A DNA stretch of 64,000 nucleotides from Staphylococcus equorum (GTDB taxonomy: Bacteria > Bacillota > Bacilli > Staphylococcales > Staphylococcaceae): the NCBI RefSeq assembly GCF_029531845.1, contig NZ_JAMBPV010000008.1, forward strand, positions 62,001-126,000, read 5' to 3'. How positions within the stretch are numbered: position 1 is the first letter of the stretch; the number at the start of each line of letters is the position of its first letter. The notes beneath the pieces are model-generated. The model was given only the letters and a program-made list of their open reading frames with translations. It searched no databases and was not told where the DNA came from. Made by a program: the position numbers and the translations under genes. Shown here one piece after another: positions 10,198-19,244 of this stretch.

Positions 10198-11117
10198 TTC
10201 ACCCCTACCTTTTTATCGTAGTCGTAAAACAGTGGAAACAATACATGTTACTAGCATTATTATTATTATGTACGTTAGTGGCAGTCTGGGGTGTGTACAA
10301 GACACTCAATCAATCGTTTCAAATACCAGTGGCAGTCCAAGATCAAGAACGCTCGTCATCCTCTAAAGCGCTGATTGAACATATAGATGATAATGAATTT
10401 GTGAAAATAGAACATGTGCCGCTTGATGAAGCATATATTGAGGAACGCGTTACTAGAAAAGAAGCGGTAGTGAGCTTACAAATACCAGAAAATTATAGTC
10501 ACAAGCTGCATAGTAATAATTTGAAAGACGCACTAACCCTATATGGCAAAGATGACTTTATAGGCGATATAACGTTAGAAATGATTAGTCGTTCTTTGTA
10601 TGAACAACAAATACCTAATATAGTGAAGTCGCATTTAGAAGATAGCAATCAAAATACGTCATTGAAAGCAGTTAATAGAAAATTAAATCAAGAAACACCA
10701 GAATCAAAGGTAGTGCATTATGTTATTAATCACAGTGCTAATACTTCTATATCATTAAGTATTGTCTTTGCAATTTTATTAAGCGTCAGCAGTGTTCAAA
10801 TTGTATTGCATCAAAGATTGAAACAAAATAGTGCGTTGGCCAGGTTATACATGTTCCGCTATAGTCGACTTAAACTGTTTAGTGCCTATGCTATTGCACA
10901 TACCATTATATTAATGATTTTATTAAGTGTGACAGCAGTCGTATTTCAACAAAATTTATCCGTGATGTTTTACTTGAAATCATTATTGGTTTTTTTGATT
11001 TATGAATTGGGTGTAGCTTGGTTATTATTTAAAGTAAATACATTGAGTCATAGACTGTTTATGACACTTATTTATGCACTAGTGATGAGTTTGATTTATA
11101 TCTTCATACAATTATAG
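10194..11117 (+). CDS. ABC-2 type transporter permease (second of two)
   Basis: A 307-residue protein with the same architecture as its upstream neighbour: helix at about 18-37, an outside domain starting PVAVQDQERSSSSKALIEHI, and about five C-terminal helices. It looks like a diverged paralogue that would form a heterodimeric membrane unit. It starts inside the previous gene's stop and ends 10 bases before the ATPase gene. Confidence 0.8.
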   Translation: MIHPYLFIVVVKQWKQYMLLALLLLCTLVAVWGVYKTLNQSFQIPVAVQDQERSSSSKALIEHIDDNEFVKIEHVPLDEAYIEERVTRKEAVVSLQIPENYSHKLHSNNLKDALTLYGKDDFIGDITLEMISRSLYEQQIPNIVKSHLEDSNQNTSLKAVNRKLNQETPESKVVHYVINHSANTSISLSIVFAILLSVSSVQIVLHQRLKQNSALARLYMFRYSRLKLFSAYAIAHTIILMILLSVTAVVFQQNLSVMFYLKSLLVFLIYELGVAWLLFKVNTLSHRLFMTLIYALVMSLIYIFIQL

Positions 11118-11127
11118 GAGTGATGAG

Positions 11128-11799
11128 ATGATAAAATTACAAAATATTAAAAAACAATACCGTAGTAAAAGCATCTTTGAATCGCTAGATATGACATTTG
11201 AAGATAAACAGTTAACTATTTTGCTAGGCGAAAACGGGGCTGGAAAATCCACTTTACTAAGAATGATTTCAGGATTAGAAGAACCAGATTCAGGAAACAT
11301 CACTTACTTTGGTAACCAAGTCTCAAAAAAGCACCTTCAAGATATAATTGGTTACGTGCCTCAAGATATTGCATTATTTGAACATATGACAGTAAATGAG
11401 AATATCAATTGCTTTAAGGCCTTATGTAAAAACGCTATAACAGAAGACATGATAGACCAGTATGCAACGCAACTTCATTTAACAGATAGGACAGTTGCTG
11501 TGTCCAAATTGTCGGGAGGCACCAAAAGAAAAGTAAATGTATTAATAGGACTCTTAAGTAATCCGCAAATATTAATATTAGATGAACCAACTGTAGGTAT
11601 AGACTTAAAATCAAGATATGATATTCACAGCTTGCTCAATAAAATGAAAGCACATTGTTTGATCATATTAACCACACATCATTTAGACGAAGTAGAGGCA
11701 CTAGCAGACCGCATTAAAGTAATCGGAACAGACCCATTCTATAGAGATATCTTGAAAGATAAGCAATGGTACTTTGATACGTATACGAACCAAAATTAA
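11128..11799 (+). CDS. ABC transporter ATP-binding protein
   Basis: A 223-residue nucleotide-binding subunit. Walker A is GENGAGKST (about residues 35-43), the Q-loop is GYVPQDIALFEHMTV, the signature is LSGGTKRK, Walker B is ILILDEPTVGID, and the switch histidine is in TTHHLDEVEALADRI. The signature's TKRK in place of the commoner MKQR is typical of exporter ATPases. It is the last gene of the four-gene operon, which lacks a solute-binding lipoprotein, again favouring export. Confidence 0.92.
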   Translation: MIKLQNIKKQYRSKSIFESLDMTFEDKQLTILLGENGAGKSTLLRMISGLEEPDSGNITYFGNQVSKKHLQDIIGYVPQDIALFEHMTVNENINCFKALCKNAITEDMIDQYATQLHLTDRTVAVSKLSGGTKRKVNVLIGLLSNPQILILDEPTVGIDLKSRYDIHSLLNKMKAHCLIILTTHHLDEVEALADRIKVIGTDPFYRDILKDKQWYFDTYTNQN

Positions 11800-11856
11800 A
11801 AAGCATATCCGTTATTGTTATAAAACGACTTATATACAGTGACGGGTATGCTTTTT
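11798..11856 (+). terminator. Terminator of ABC operon
   Basis: AAAAAGCATATCCGT pairs with ACGGGTATGCTTTTT (one G-U) and ends in a T-rich stretch. The first arm overlaps the stop codon of the ATPase gene. Confidence 0.8.
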
Positions 11857-11913
11857 AATTTTTATATTAATATGTTTAATATCTTTTGAGAAATTAAATG
11901 AAATGCAATTTTT

Positions 11914-11976
11914 AAATAACAACGTTGTTATTTTTAATTGAATCTATTATAATTAGGAATTGTGAATTCGCTTTCA
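11914..11976 (+). promoter_or_regulatory. Promoter with palindromic operator and near-cre for GntP permease
   Basis: A perfect 20-base palindrome (arm AAATAACAAC) at 11914-11933 covers a -35 box TTGTTA (11925-11930). The -10 box TATAAT is at 11948-11953 with 17-base spacing. TGAATTCGCTTTCA at 11963-11976 matches the CcpA cre consensus except at one position. Together they suggest repression by a local regulator plus carbon catabolite control. The repressor gene is not adjacent. Confidence 0.6.
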
Positions 11977-12000
11977 TAAGTTATTAAGGGATGGGAGGAC

Positions 12001-13344
12001 ATGAAATTGTCATTTTTAAGCGAACATCTACCACTTATTTCACTCGTAATAGGGGTTGCCTTACTATTATTCTTAAATATTAAGCTCAAAATCAATAGTA
12101 TTCTAGCACTCATTTTTTCAGCAATAGTGGTTGGTTTTATAAACGGGATGCAACCTGTTGCAATATTAGAAACAATTAAAGAAGGATTAGGATCAACGTT
12201 AGGAAGTCTTGCACTTATTATTGGATTTGGTGCAGTACTTGGTAAATTAATGGTGGATTCAGGTGCAGCGCAACGTATTGCATCGACACTTATAAATAAA
12301 TTTGGTGCTAAACATGTGCATTGGGCATTAATTATTGTAGGTGCTGTATTTGGGATTTCTGTATTTTATGAAGTGGCGTTTATGATTTTAGCACCATTAG
12401 TGATTAGTATTGCTGTGGAAGCAAAAACACCATTTATGAAGTTAGCTATTACTATGGTTGCTGCCACAACACTATCTCATAGTATATTTCCACCTCAAGC
12501 AGGACCAACTGCACTTGTAGATGCTTACAACGCAGATATGGGTATGGTTTATATATTAGGAATTATTGTCTTTATACCTAGTGTTATCATGGCAGGAGTT
12601 GTACTACCTAAGTTTATGAAGAAAATGGATTATCCAGTACCTCCGTTATTAAAAAAGAACAAGGTTTTTTCAGAAAGTGAAATGCCAAGTTTTGGAATGA
12701 GTTTATTTATACCACTTATTCCTGCTATTTTAATTTCGATTTCAACAATTCTAAGTTTATTTATTACTGAAGATACATTAATACATGAAGCAGTGACATT
12801 TTTAGGAAGTGCAGAAATCAGTCTTATTATTGCTATTTTAACTGCTATTGTCATCTTCGGTCTTAAAAAAGGTAAAAACATGGATGATATGATGAAGACA
12901 TTTGAAAGTGGCTTAAAAGGCGTTGCAACGATTATATTCATAGTCGGTGCAGGTGGCGCGTTCAAAGAAGTTATACTAGAAGCTAATGTGGGGAACTATA
13001 TAGCGGATATTATGAAAGATACAAATATTTCACCGCTTATCATGGCGTGGCTTATTACAGCTTTAATTCGTATTGCTACTGGACAAGGTGTGGTTTCAGC
13101 GATTACTGCAGCAGGTATTGTGGGACCACTGATACCTACGTTCAACGTAAGCCCTGTACTTATGGTTCTTGCAACTGCAGTAGGTAGTAATACTATTACA
13201 CACGTAAATGATGCTTCATTCTGGCTATTTAAAGAATACTTTAATATTTCAATAAAGGACACCTTTAAAACATGGGGCGTTTTATTACTAACGACATCAA
13301 TTACTGGATTAATTGTTGTTCTGATTCTAGATTTGTTTATGTAA
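12001..13344 (+). CDS. GntP family permease (gluconate or related hydroxy acid)
   Basis: A 447-residue integral membrane protein with about 12-14 helices. LIIGFGAVLGKLMVDSGAAQ, SHSIFPPQAGPTALV and TATGQGVVSAITAAGI-like segments (here IATGQGVVSA) are hallmark GntP signatures, and NTITHVNDASFWLFKEYF is the conserved C-terminal motif. The family co-transports gluconate, idonate, D-serine or similar acids with protons. GGGATGGGAGG precedes the ATG. It is monocistronic with no kinase nearby, so the substrate is open. A second GntP permease lies at 26232. Confidence 0.88.
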   Translation: MKLSFLSEHLPLISLVIGVALLLFLNIKLKINSILALIFSAIVVGFINGMQPVAILETIKEGLGSTLGSLALIIGFGAVLGKLMVDSGAAQRIASTLINKFGAKHVHWALIIVGAVFGISVFYEVAFMILAPLVISIAVEAKTPFMKLAITMVAATTLSHSIFPPQAGPTALVDAYNADMGMVYILGIIVFIPSVIMAGVVLPKFMKKMDYPVPPLLKKNKVFSESEMPSFGMSLFIPLIPAILISISTILSLFITEDTLIHEAVTFLGSAEISLIIAILTAIVIFGLKKGKNMDDMMKTFESGLKGVATIIFIVGAGGAFKEVILEANVGNYIADIMKDTNISPLIMAWLITALIRIATGQGVVSAITAAGIVGPLIPTFNVSPVLMVLATAVGSNTITHVNDASFWLFKEYFNISIKDTFKTWGVLLLTTSITGLIVVLILDLFM

Positions 13345-13387
13345 TAACCTTACTAAAAGCATAATTATATATTTGAGTAACATCATA

Positions 13388-13436
13388 AAAAGCAGTATCT
13401 AAATGGATTAAACACAATTCCTTGTAGATACTGTTT
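13388..13436 (+). terminator. Terminator of GntP gene
   Basis: AAAGCAGTATCTA and TAGATACTGTTT form the arms around a loop of about 23 bases, followed by CTTTG. Confidence 0.65.
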
Positions 13437-13730
13437 CTTTGTGTATTAATACAATAAAAAAGTAAAATAAAGGTAAATTTGTGATTTTGAGGTCTATGAA
13501 ATGACTGTAAGCCTTGATACTAAGAGGTTTGAAGGAGATTGAGCGTAAATGTGATATTTACCATGAATATACTTTTAATGAATAAATGAGTAACATCGTA
13601 AAATGACACGCTATGGACTTTATCTATAGGACTGAAGGCGAATGAATTGTGCCATATATTTATACATTAAGCGCGTCTAATATGAATAAAAATACCTTTA
13701 TATACAATTATAGCCGATTAAAAACTTGGT

Positions 13731-13783
13731 TTGACTTGAGTTTTTATATGCGTATAATAACTTTATATACAAGAGTTTGTATA
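13731..13783 (+). promoter_or_regulatory. Orphan promoter with downstream inverted repeat
   Basis: TTGACT (13731-13736), 16-base spacer, TATAAT (13753-13758), then TATACAA-GAGT-TTGTATA (13766-13783) over the expected transcription start. It looks like a regulated promoter, but the sequence downstream carries no intact gene. Part of the gene-poor stretch 13437-14333. Confidence 0.5.
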
Positions 13784-13839
13784 AAAAATGCATTCAACTT
13801 GTTTTGAACGTAGGATGAATTAGAAAACACGCTAATAAA

Positions 13840-14060
13840 ATGGCAACAGTTTATGAATTAGTTTATACATTGCAAGCGTTGCTTTCTTATTGCTAAAAAG
13901 TATCGTGAAACATTGTATGAACGAGATTCATTCCCCGCATGATTTCATATCTAATTATTATAAATTTGATGCATCATATTACTACGAATCATATATTTTT
14001 AAATGTATTGAGCAAATCAACAAAGATAACAGTTCAAATTTAAGCACAAAAAAATTCTAA
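13840..14060 (+). pseudogene. Probable decayed small gene
   Basis: Downstream of the orphan promoter, coding-like fragments fall in different frames: MATVYELVYTLQALLSYC from 13840, AKKYRETLYERDSFP around 13892-13940, and a 47-codon ORF from 13917 to 14060 beginning MNEIHSPHDFISNYYKF. No fragment has a good ribosome site. I read this as a frameshifted remnant; the family is not recognised. It could also be random sequence. Confidence 0.3.
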
Positions 14061-14099
14061 AACAAAATAAAAATCTTAGATAGTGATAATTTATATTAA

Positions 14100-14137
14100 G
14101 CAAACTAAGTGGAAACCAAACTTAGTTTGCCTTTTTT
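14100..14137 (+). terminator. Terminator downstream of decayed region
   Basis: Perfect arms GCAAACTAAG and CTTAGTTTGC with an 11-base loop, followed by CTTTTTT. An intact terminator after the remnant supports a former gene here. Confidence 0.8.
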
Positions 14138-14333
14138 ATGAAAATAACAGAGCGGTTACTGCCATAAAATAATTACATAACAGCTTTTGAAAAGTCGTCA
14201 TACACCAAATCATACAATTTATATACATTCTGTGGATTGTCATCACAGTATTTCAAGAAATGTTAAGCATATATATAATTTGTTAAAAAGGCTTTAAGGC
14301 AATTGTTTGTTTAATTATTATTTTAATTAGTCT

Positions 14334-14379
14334 TTGACTAATTGTAAAATTACGTGTATGATTTATGGATATTAATTCA
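14334..14379 (+). promoter_or_regulatory. rocD-argCJB promoter with ArgR-type box
   Basis: TTGACT (14334-14339), 17-base spacer, TATGAT (14357-14362). At 14366-14379, TGGATATTAATTCA differs in one base from the ARG-box consensus TGAATWWWWATTCA and covers the start site, so arginine repression through ArgR is likely. Confidence 0.7.
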
Positions 14380-14417
14380 AAATTAAGAATATTTATAGAA
14401 AAGGGATGAGGGTTTCG

Positions 14418-15605
14418 ATGAATGATTTATTTGCACTAACAGATCAATACAGTTCGAACAATTATAGTCCGCTTAAACTGGCTTTAACGAAAGGTCTAGG
14501 TGCCAAAGTTTGGGATGTTGAAGATAATAGCTACATTGATTGTATTTCAGGTTTTTCAGTCGTCAATCAAGGGCATTGTCATCCGAAAATTATAAAAGCA
14601 TTTCAAGAGCAAAGTGAAAAAATAACTATGGTGTCCCGTGCATTATATAGTGACAATTTAGGCAAATGGGAAGAGAAAATATGTTCGCTTGCCAATAAGG
14701 AAAAAGTATTGCCTATGAATACAGGTACCGAAGCCATTGAAACGGCAATTAAGATTGCACGAAAATGGGGTTCTGATGTTAAAGGGATAGCGGAAAATCA
14801 AGGCGAAATTATTGCGATGAATGGTAATTTCCATGGTCGTACACTAGGTGCTTTATCGTTATCTTCGCAAGAAAGTTATAAAAAAGGTTTTGGACCTTTG
14901 CTAGATAATATGCAATATATAGATTTCGGAGATATCACTCGCTTGAAATCACTCATTAACGAAAATACAACAGCAATTGTACTTGAGCCAATACAAGGTG
15001 AAGGTGGCGTCAATATACCGCCAGATTATTTCATCCAAGAGGTTCGAAACTTATGCGACGAACATAACGTACTATTTATTGCAGATGAAATACAAGTTGG
15101 TCTTGGTAGAACAGGTAAGATGTTTGCAATGGAATGGGAAGGTGTAGAACCAGATATTTACTTATTAGGTAAGTCTCTTGGTGGAGGTCTTTATCCGATT
15201 TCAGCAGTGTTAGCTAACGATGATGTGATGAAAGTACTTACACCGGGTACACATGGTTCGACATTTGGAGGTAATCCACTTGCATGTGCAGTATCAATGG
15301 CAGCATTAGATGTGTTAATTGATGAAAATTTAATCGAACGTTCTGCTGAACAAGGTCAAAAATTACTTAATCATTTACAACTAATAGACAGTAACATCAT
15401 AAAAGATGTGAGAGGCAGAGGATTGTTTATCGGTATTGAATTAACTGAAGCAGCACAACCTTATTGTCAAGAGATGATAGAACAAGGTGTGCTATGTAAA
15501 GAAACGCAAGGAAATATTATTAGACTTGCACCACCACTTGTTATTGAAGAAGAGGAAATTGATAAAGTTATAAAAGTAATAACAGAAGTTTTAGAGAAAA
15601 AGTAA
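14418..15605 (+). CDS. rocD: Ornithine / acetylornithine aminotransferase
   Basis: A class III PLP aminotransferase of about 395 residues. NTGTEAIETAIKIARKWG binds the cofactor phosphate, ADEIQVGLGRTG holds the PLP-ring Asp, GKSLGGG has the Schiff-base Lys, and GTHGSTFGGNPLAC is the second phosphate site. It matches staphylococcal RocD1. The ATG at 14418 is preferred to 14406, which sits directly on the AAGGG ribosome site. Placed first in an arginine-biosynthetic operon that lacks argD, it probably supplies the acetylornithine aminotransferase step. The gap to argC is 47 bases. Confidence 0.92.
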   Translation: MNDLFALTDQYSSNNYSPLKLALTKGLGAKVWDVEDNSYIDCISGFSVVNQGHCHPKIIKAFQEQSEKITMVSRALYSDNLGKWEEKICSLANKEKVLPMNTGTEAIETAIKIARKWGSDVKGIAENQGEIIAMNGNFHGRTLGALSLSSQESYKKGFGPLLDNMQYIDFGDITRLKSLINENTTAIVLEPIQGEGGVNIPPDYFIQEVRNLCDEHNVLFIADEIQVGLGRTGKMFAMEWEGVEPDIYLLGKSLGGGLYPISAVLANDDVMKVLTPGTHGSTFGGNPLACAVSMAALDVLIDENLIERSAEQGQKLLNHLQLIDSNIIKDVRGRGLFIGIELTEAAQPYCQEMIEQGVLCKETQGNIIRLAPPLVIEEEEIDKVIKVITEVLEKK

Positions 15606-15652
15606 TGCATGACACTTAGAAAAGTTTGAATATTCAGAAAGGAATGAACGTC

Positions 15653-16684
15653 ATGATAGAAGTTGGAATAGTAGGAGGAAGTGGTTATGGTGCAGTCGAA
15701 TTAATTCGATTATTACAGCACCATCCAAATGTAAAAATTAAATACATTTTTTCACAGTCTAAAGTGGATGAACCAATAAAAGAAACATTTCCTCACTTAA
15801 CGCATTTAACGCATCACTACGAGGCTTTAGACACTAAAACAGTTGATTGTGATGTGATGTTCTTTGCTACACCTTCAAATGTAAGTAAACATATCGCTCC
15901 TGATTTGGTAGAAAAAAATATAAAAGTTATCGATTTATCAGGTGATTTCAGATTAACTAACAGAGATGTCTACCAACAATTTTATGGTGAAACAGCGGCG
16001 ACACAACAACAATTAGATGATGCAAATTATAGTATTGCTGAATGGTCTAAAGTAAATCAAAACAATACGCAACTCATAGCTAATCCAGGTTGTTTTCCTA
16101 CGGCTACATTATTAGCATTACATCCGTTAATAGATCAAAAACTAATTCAACCAGACTCAGTTATTATAGATGCAAAAACAGGTGTTTCAGGGGCTGGAAG
16201 ATCGCTGGCACAACACGTTCATTACGCTGAAATGAATGAAAACTTAAGCGCTTATGCGATTGGCAAGCATAAACACAAGCCTGAAATAGAACAGTATATT
16301 TCACGCTTAGCACATGAAGATATCAAAGTAGTATTTACCCCACATTTAGTACCAATGACACGTGGCATACTCTCTACAATCTATGTGAAGTTAAACGAAC
16401 AAAGTACTAGTGAAGATTTACATGCAACATTCAAACGATATTATAACGATAAACCCTTCGTACGTATTAGGGATGTAGGTAATTATCCGAAAACTAAAGA
16501 AGTCTACGGGAGTAATTATTGTGATATCGGTATATATGTTGACGAAGAAAGCCAAACAGCAGTAATTGTTTCTGTCATTGATAACTTAGTCAAAGGTGCA
16601 AGTGGCCAAGCGATACAAAATTTAAATTTAATGTATGGATTGAACGAAGCAACAGGGTTAACACAACTACCTGTATATCCGTAA
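15653..16684 (+). CDS. argC: N-acetyl-gamma-glutamyl-phosphate reductase
   Basis: A 343-residue enzyme that reduces N-acetylglutamyl phosphate to the semialdehyde, third step of arginine synthesis. [18 protein letters not shown] is the NADP Rossmann start, and [13 protein letters not shown] carries the catalytic Cys. [17 protein letters not shown] follows as the conserved active-site region. The ATG at 15653 has AGAAAGGA 9 bases upstream, favouring it over 15626. Second gene of the operon. Confidence 0.96.
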   Translation: MIEVGIVGGSGYGAVELIRLLQHHPNVKIKYIFSQSKVDEPIKETFPHLTHLTHHYEALDTKTVDCDVMFFATPSNVSKHIAPDLVEKNIKVIDLSGDFRLTNRDVYQQFYGETAATQQQLDDANYSIAEWSKVNQNNTQLIANPGCFPTATLLALHPLIDQKLIQPDSVIIDAKTGVSGAGRSLAQHVHYAEMNENLSAYAIGKHKHKPEIEQYISRLAHEDIKVVFTPHLVPMTRGILSTIYVKLNEQSTSEDLHATFKRYYNDKPFVRIRDVGNYPKTKEVYGSNYCDIGIYVDEESQTAVIVSVIDNLVKGASGQAIQNLNLMYGLNEATGLTQLPVYP

Positions 16685-16707
16685 TATAAAAAGAAAGGTG
16701 AGATGGG

Positions 16708-17946
16708 ATGAAAGATATTGAAACGTTAGACACACTCAACCAATTGAAAATAGATTTACAAGGGGATGTAAGTTCTCCATTAGGTTTTATAGCTGGAGGC
16801 ATGCATGTTGGATTAAGAAGAAAGAAAAAAGACTTTGGATGGATATACTCTACAACAGCAGCTGCAGCAGCGGGGACTTATACACTGAACCGTTTTAAAG
16901 CAGCACCGTTAAAAGTCACTGAAGAAACGATTAGAAATAATCAATCATTACAAGCCATTGTAGTGAACTCAGCAAACGCTAATTCATGTACTGGTGAAAA
17001 AGGTATACAAGATGCCAAAGACACACAAGCATGGGTAGCAGAGCATTTAAATTTATCCAAAGAAAGCGTGGGGGTAGCATCTACAGGTGTTATAGGATCG
17101 TTTTTACCTATGGATAAGATACAACATGGCACACAAAACGTTTTAAAAGAACAATATAATCAAAGTGAGTTTTTCAATCAAGCTATTTTAACAACGGACA
17201 CATTTACCAAGCATTTATCTGTGCAAGTTGAAATTGATGATATAACTGTAACAATTGGAGGAACAGCTAAAGGTTCGGGCATGATTCACCCAAATATGGC
17301 AACGATGCTGTCGTTTATTACTACAGATGCCAAAATTGATGCGGACACGCTAGACAATTGTTTAAAACAAACGATTGATAACTCTTTTAATATGATCACA
17401 GTTGATGGAGATTCTAGTACAAATGATATGGTTATTGGCTTAGCGAATGGCCAAGCGAACCATAATAAATTAGATACTTTACATCCAGATTGGGATAAAT
17501 TTGAATATGCCTTAAATTTCGTGAGTCAGTATCTTGCTAAATCAATAGCTAAAGATGGTGAAGGAGCGACGAAATTAGTTACGGCTAAAGTTAAAGGCGC
17601 AAATGACGTTGCAGAAGCAAGAAAAATTGCTAAAAGTATTGTATCATCAAGCCTTGTGAAAACAGCAATTCATGGAGAAGATGCCAACTTTGGGAGAATC
17701 GTTACAGCAATGGGCTATGCCTCTGAAGACATAGAACCAAGTCAGACGAATGTTTCTTTATGTAATGTCCCTGTCGTTGAAGATGGTATGTCAGTTGAAT
17801 TTGATGAGTTACATTTAAAAAAACAATTAGAAGCGGATAACATTTATATTGAAGCATCAGTTGGTAATGGTGAAGGCGCAGCGTCAGCATATGGTTGTGA
17901 CTTATCATATGAATATGTACGTATCAATGCTTCATATAGAACCTAA
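16708..17946 (+). CDS. argJ: Bifunctional ornithine acetyltransferase / N-acetylglutamate synthase
   Basis: A 412-residue ArgJ precursor. It self-cleaves between Ala and Thr in the motif HPNMATMLSF, which is intact here; the new N-terminal Thr is the nucleophile. KGSGMIHPNM and TVDGDSSTNDM are further active-site segments. It recycles the acetyl group from acetylornithine to glutamate, and a bifunctional member also makes acetylglutamate from acetyl-CoA; no argA is seen. It sits 23 bases after argC and 12 before argB. Confidence 0.96.
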   Translation: MKDIETLDTLNQLKIDLQGDVSSPLGFIAGGMHVGLRRKKKDFGWIYSTTAAAAAGTYTLNRFKAAPLKVTEETIRNNQSLQAIVVNSANANSCTGEKGIQDAKDTQAWVAEHLNLSKESVGVASTGVIGSFLPMDKIQHGTQNVLKEQYNQSEFFNQAILTTDTFTKHLSVQVEIDDITVTIGGTAKGSGMIHPNMATMLSFITTDAKIDADTLDNCLKQTIDNSFNMITVDGDSSTNDMVIGLANGQANHNKLDTLHPDWDKFEYALNFVSQYLAKSIAKDGEGATKLVTAKVKGANDVAEARKIAKSIVSSSLVKTAIHGEDANFGRIVTAMGYASEDIEPSQTNVSLCNVPVVEDGMSVEFDELHLKKQLEADNIYIEASVGNGEGAASAYGCDLSYEYVRINASYRT

Positions 17947-17958
17947 GGAGTGTGACAA

Positions 17959-18720
17959 ATGAGCTATATTGTAATTAAAATAGGTGGAAGCACTCTGACA
18001 AATCTACATGATTCAACAATAGAAGACATTGCACATTTAAGACAACACGGCTATAAACCCATCATTGTGCATGGCGGCGGACCGTTTATTAATGAAGCTT
18101 TGAAGCAACAAGGTGTGCCTACACAATTTAAAGATGGCTTGAGAGTGACAACGCGTGAAGTACTTTCAGTAACAAGTCAGACATTAATTGGATCAGTCAA
18201 TCCAACGCTCGTTAGTAAAATTAATAAATCAGATATTCAAAGTATTGGTATAAATGGCATAGATGCAAAATTATTTGATGTCATTCCATTAGATAATAAA
18301 TATGGTTATGTCGGTGAACCTACAGATGTAGATACTTCTGTACTTGCTTCATTAACAGAACAATTTGTACCAGTCATTGCATCTATAGGACAACATAGAA
18401 GCACAGGACAACTGTATAATATTAATGCAGATACACTAGCATATAAAATCGCACAATATTTACAGGCACCGATTTACTTATTAAGTGATATACCTGGTGT
18501 CATCATTGATGAAAAAGTGCAAGCTACACTGAATGCTGAACGTATCAATCAATATATCGATCAAGCATCAATATATGGCGGTATGATTCCTAAAGTTCAA
18601 GATGCGATTCAAGCGATTGAATCAGGCTGTGAAAAAGTAGTCATTGCGGCAGGTAATGAATCACATGTTATTAAAAAATTACAAAGCGGTCAAAACGTTG
18701 GTACAACCATCCAACAATAG
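17959..18720 (+). CDS. argB: Acetylglutamate kinase
   Basis: A 253-residue amino-acid kinase. IKIGGSTL and VHGGGPFINEAL are the nucleotide and acetylglutamate glycine loops, and NINADTLAYKIAQ and LLSDIPGV are conserved core segments. It phosphorylates N-acetylglutamate, the second step of the pathway. It is the last gene of rocD-argC-argJ-argB and is followed by a terminator. AAGGAG precedes the ATG. Confidence 0.96.
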   Translation: MSYIVIKIGGSTLTNLHDSTIEDIAHLRQHGYKPIIVHGGGPFINEALKQQGVPTQFKDGLRVTTREVLSVTSQTLIGSVNPTLVSKINKSDIQSIGINGIDAKLFDVIPLDNKYGYVGEPTDVDTSVLASLTEQFVPVIASIGQHRSTGQLYNINADTLAYKIAQYLQAPIYLLSDIPGVIIDEKVQATLNAERINQYIDQASIYGGMIPKVQDAIQAIESGCEKVVIAAGNESHVIKKLQSGQNVGTTIQQ

Positions 18721-18740
18721 TATGACCAATCATATATTTA

Positions 18741-18783
18741 AAACAGGCTAACTATTTATTGTTAATAAATAATTAGCCTGTTT
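18741..18783 (+). terminator. Terminator of the arginine operon
   Basis: Perfect 11-base arms AAACAGGCTAA and TTAGCCTGTTT. Confidence 0.85.
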
Positions 18784-18791
18784 CATCATGG

Positions 18792-19009
18792 GAGTCGCCC
18801 CAAATCACTGCTATTTTTAAAAATACAAGTTCAATTATTCATTACAATGCTATATAACCGCCTATTATCCTCGTTTTGCCTTAATAAACCAAATACATCT
18901 ATCAGACTCAAATTACCTCCATATGTCTTGAAATGTTAATTGCATATTTCTCTTCGCCAATTATAGAATTTAAGCTAACGTAATCACTATTTTCCTTATC
19001 AATTTTCAT
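18792..19009 (-). other. Gene-free spacer with two overlapping mini-ORFs and a repeat copy
   Basis: The minus strand holds a 33-codon ORF (19009 to 18908, start MKIDKENSDYV) whose TGA overlaps a TTG start (TTGA) of a 26-codon ORF (18911 to 18831, reading LSLIDVFGLLRQNED); a GGAGG lies before the second. No family is recognised and the first has no ribosome site, so gene status is doubtful. At 18792-18818 lies a copy of a short repeat also found at 36547-36572. Confidence 0.25.
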
Positions 19010-19244
19010 GAAAAGCAATCATAATCAAATAAATAATAAATATCCTTTGAGTTATAATGATTTAAAATGAAATTGTAGGACAATTAAAAAATATTTAAAA
19101 TTATTTGTAAAACTGCTAAGATATGTGGCTCTAGGTTTCAAAGATTTAAATCATACTAATTATATCGGAATTATTAAATAATAGGTTGAATATTCAGAAA
19201 TTTACATCTATAATGATTTTTAAATCTTTATAGGAGGCATACAC

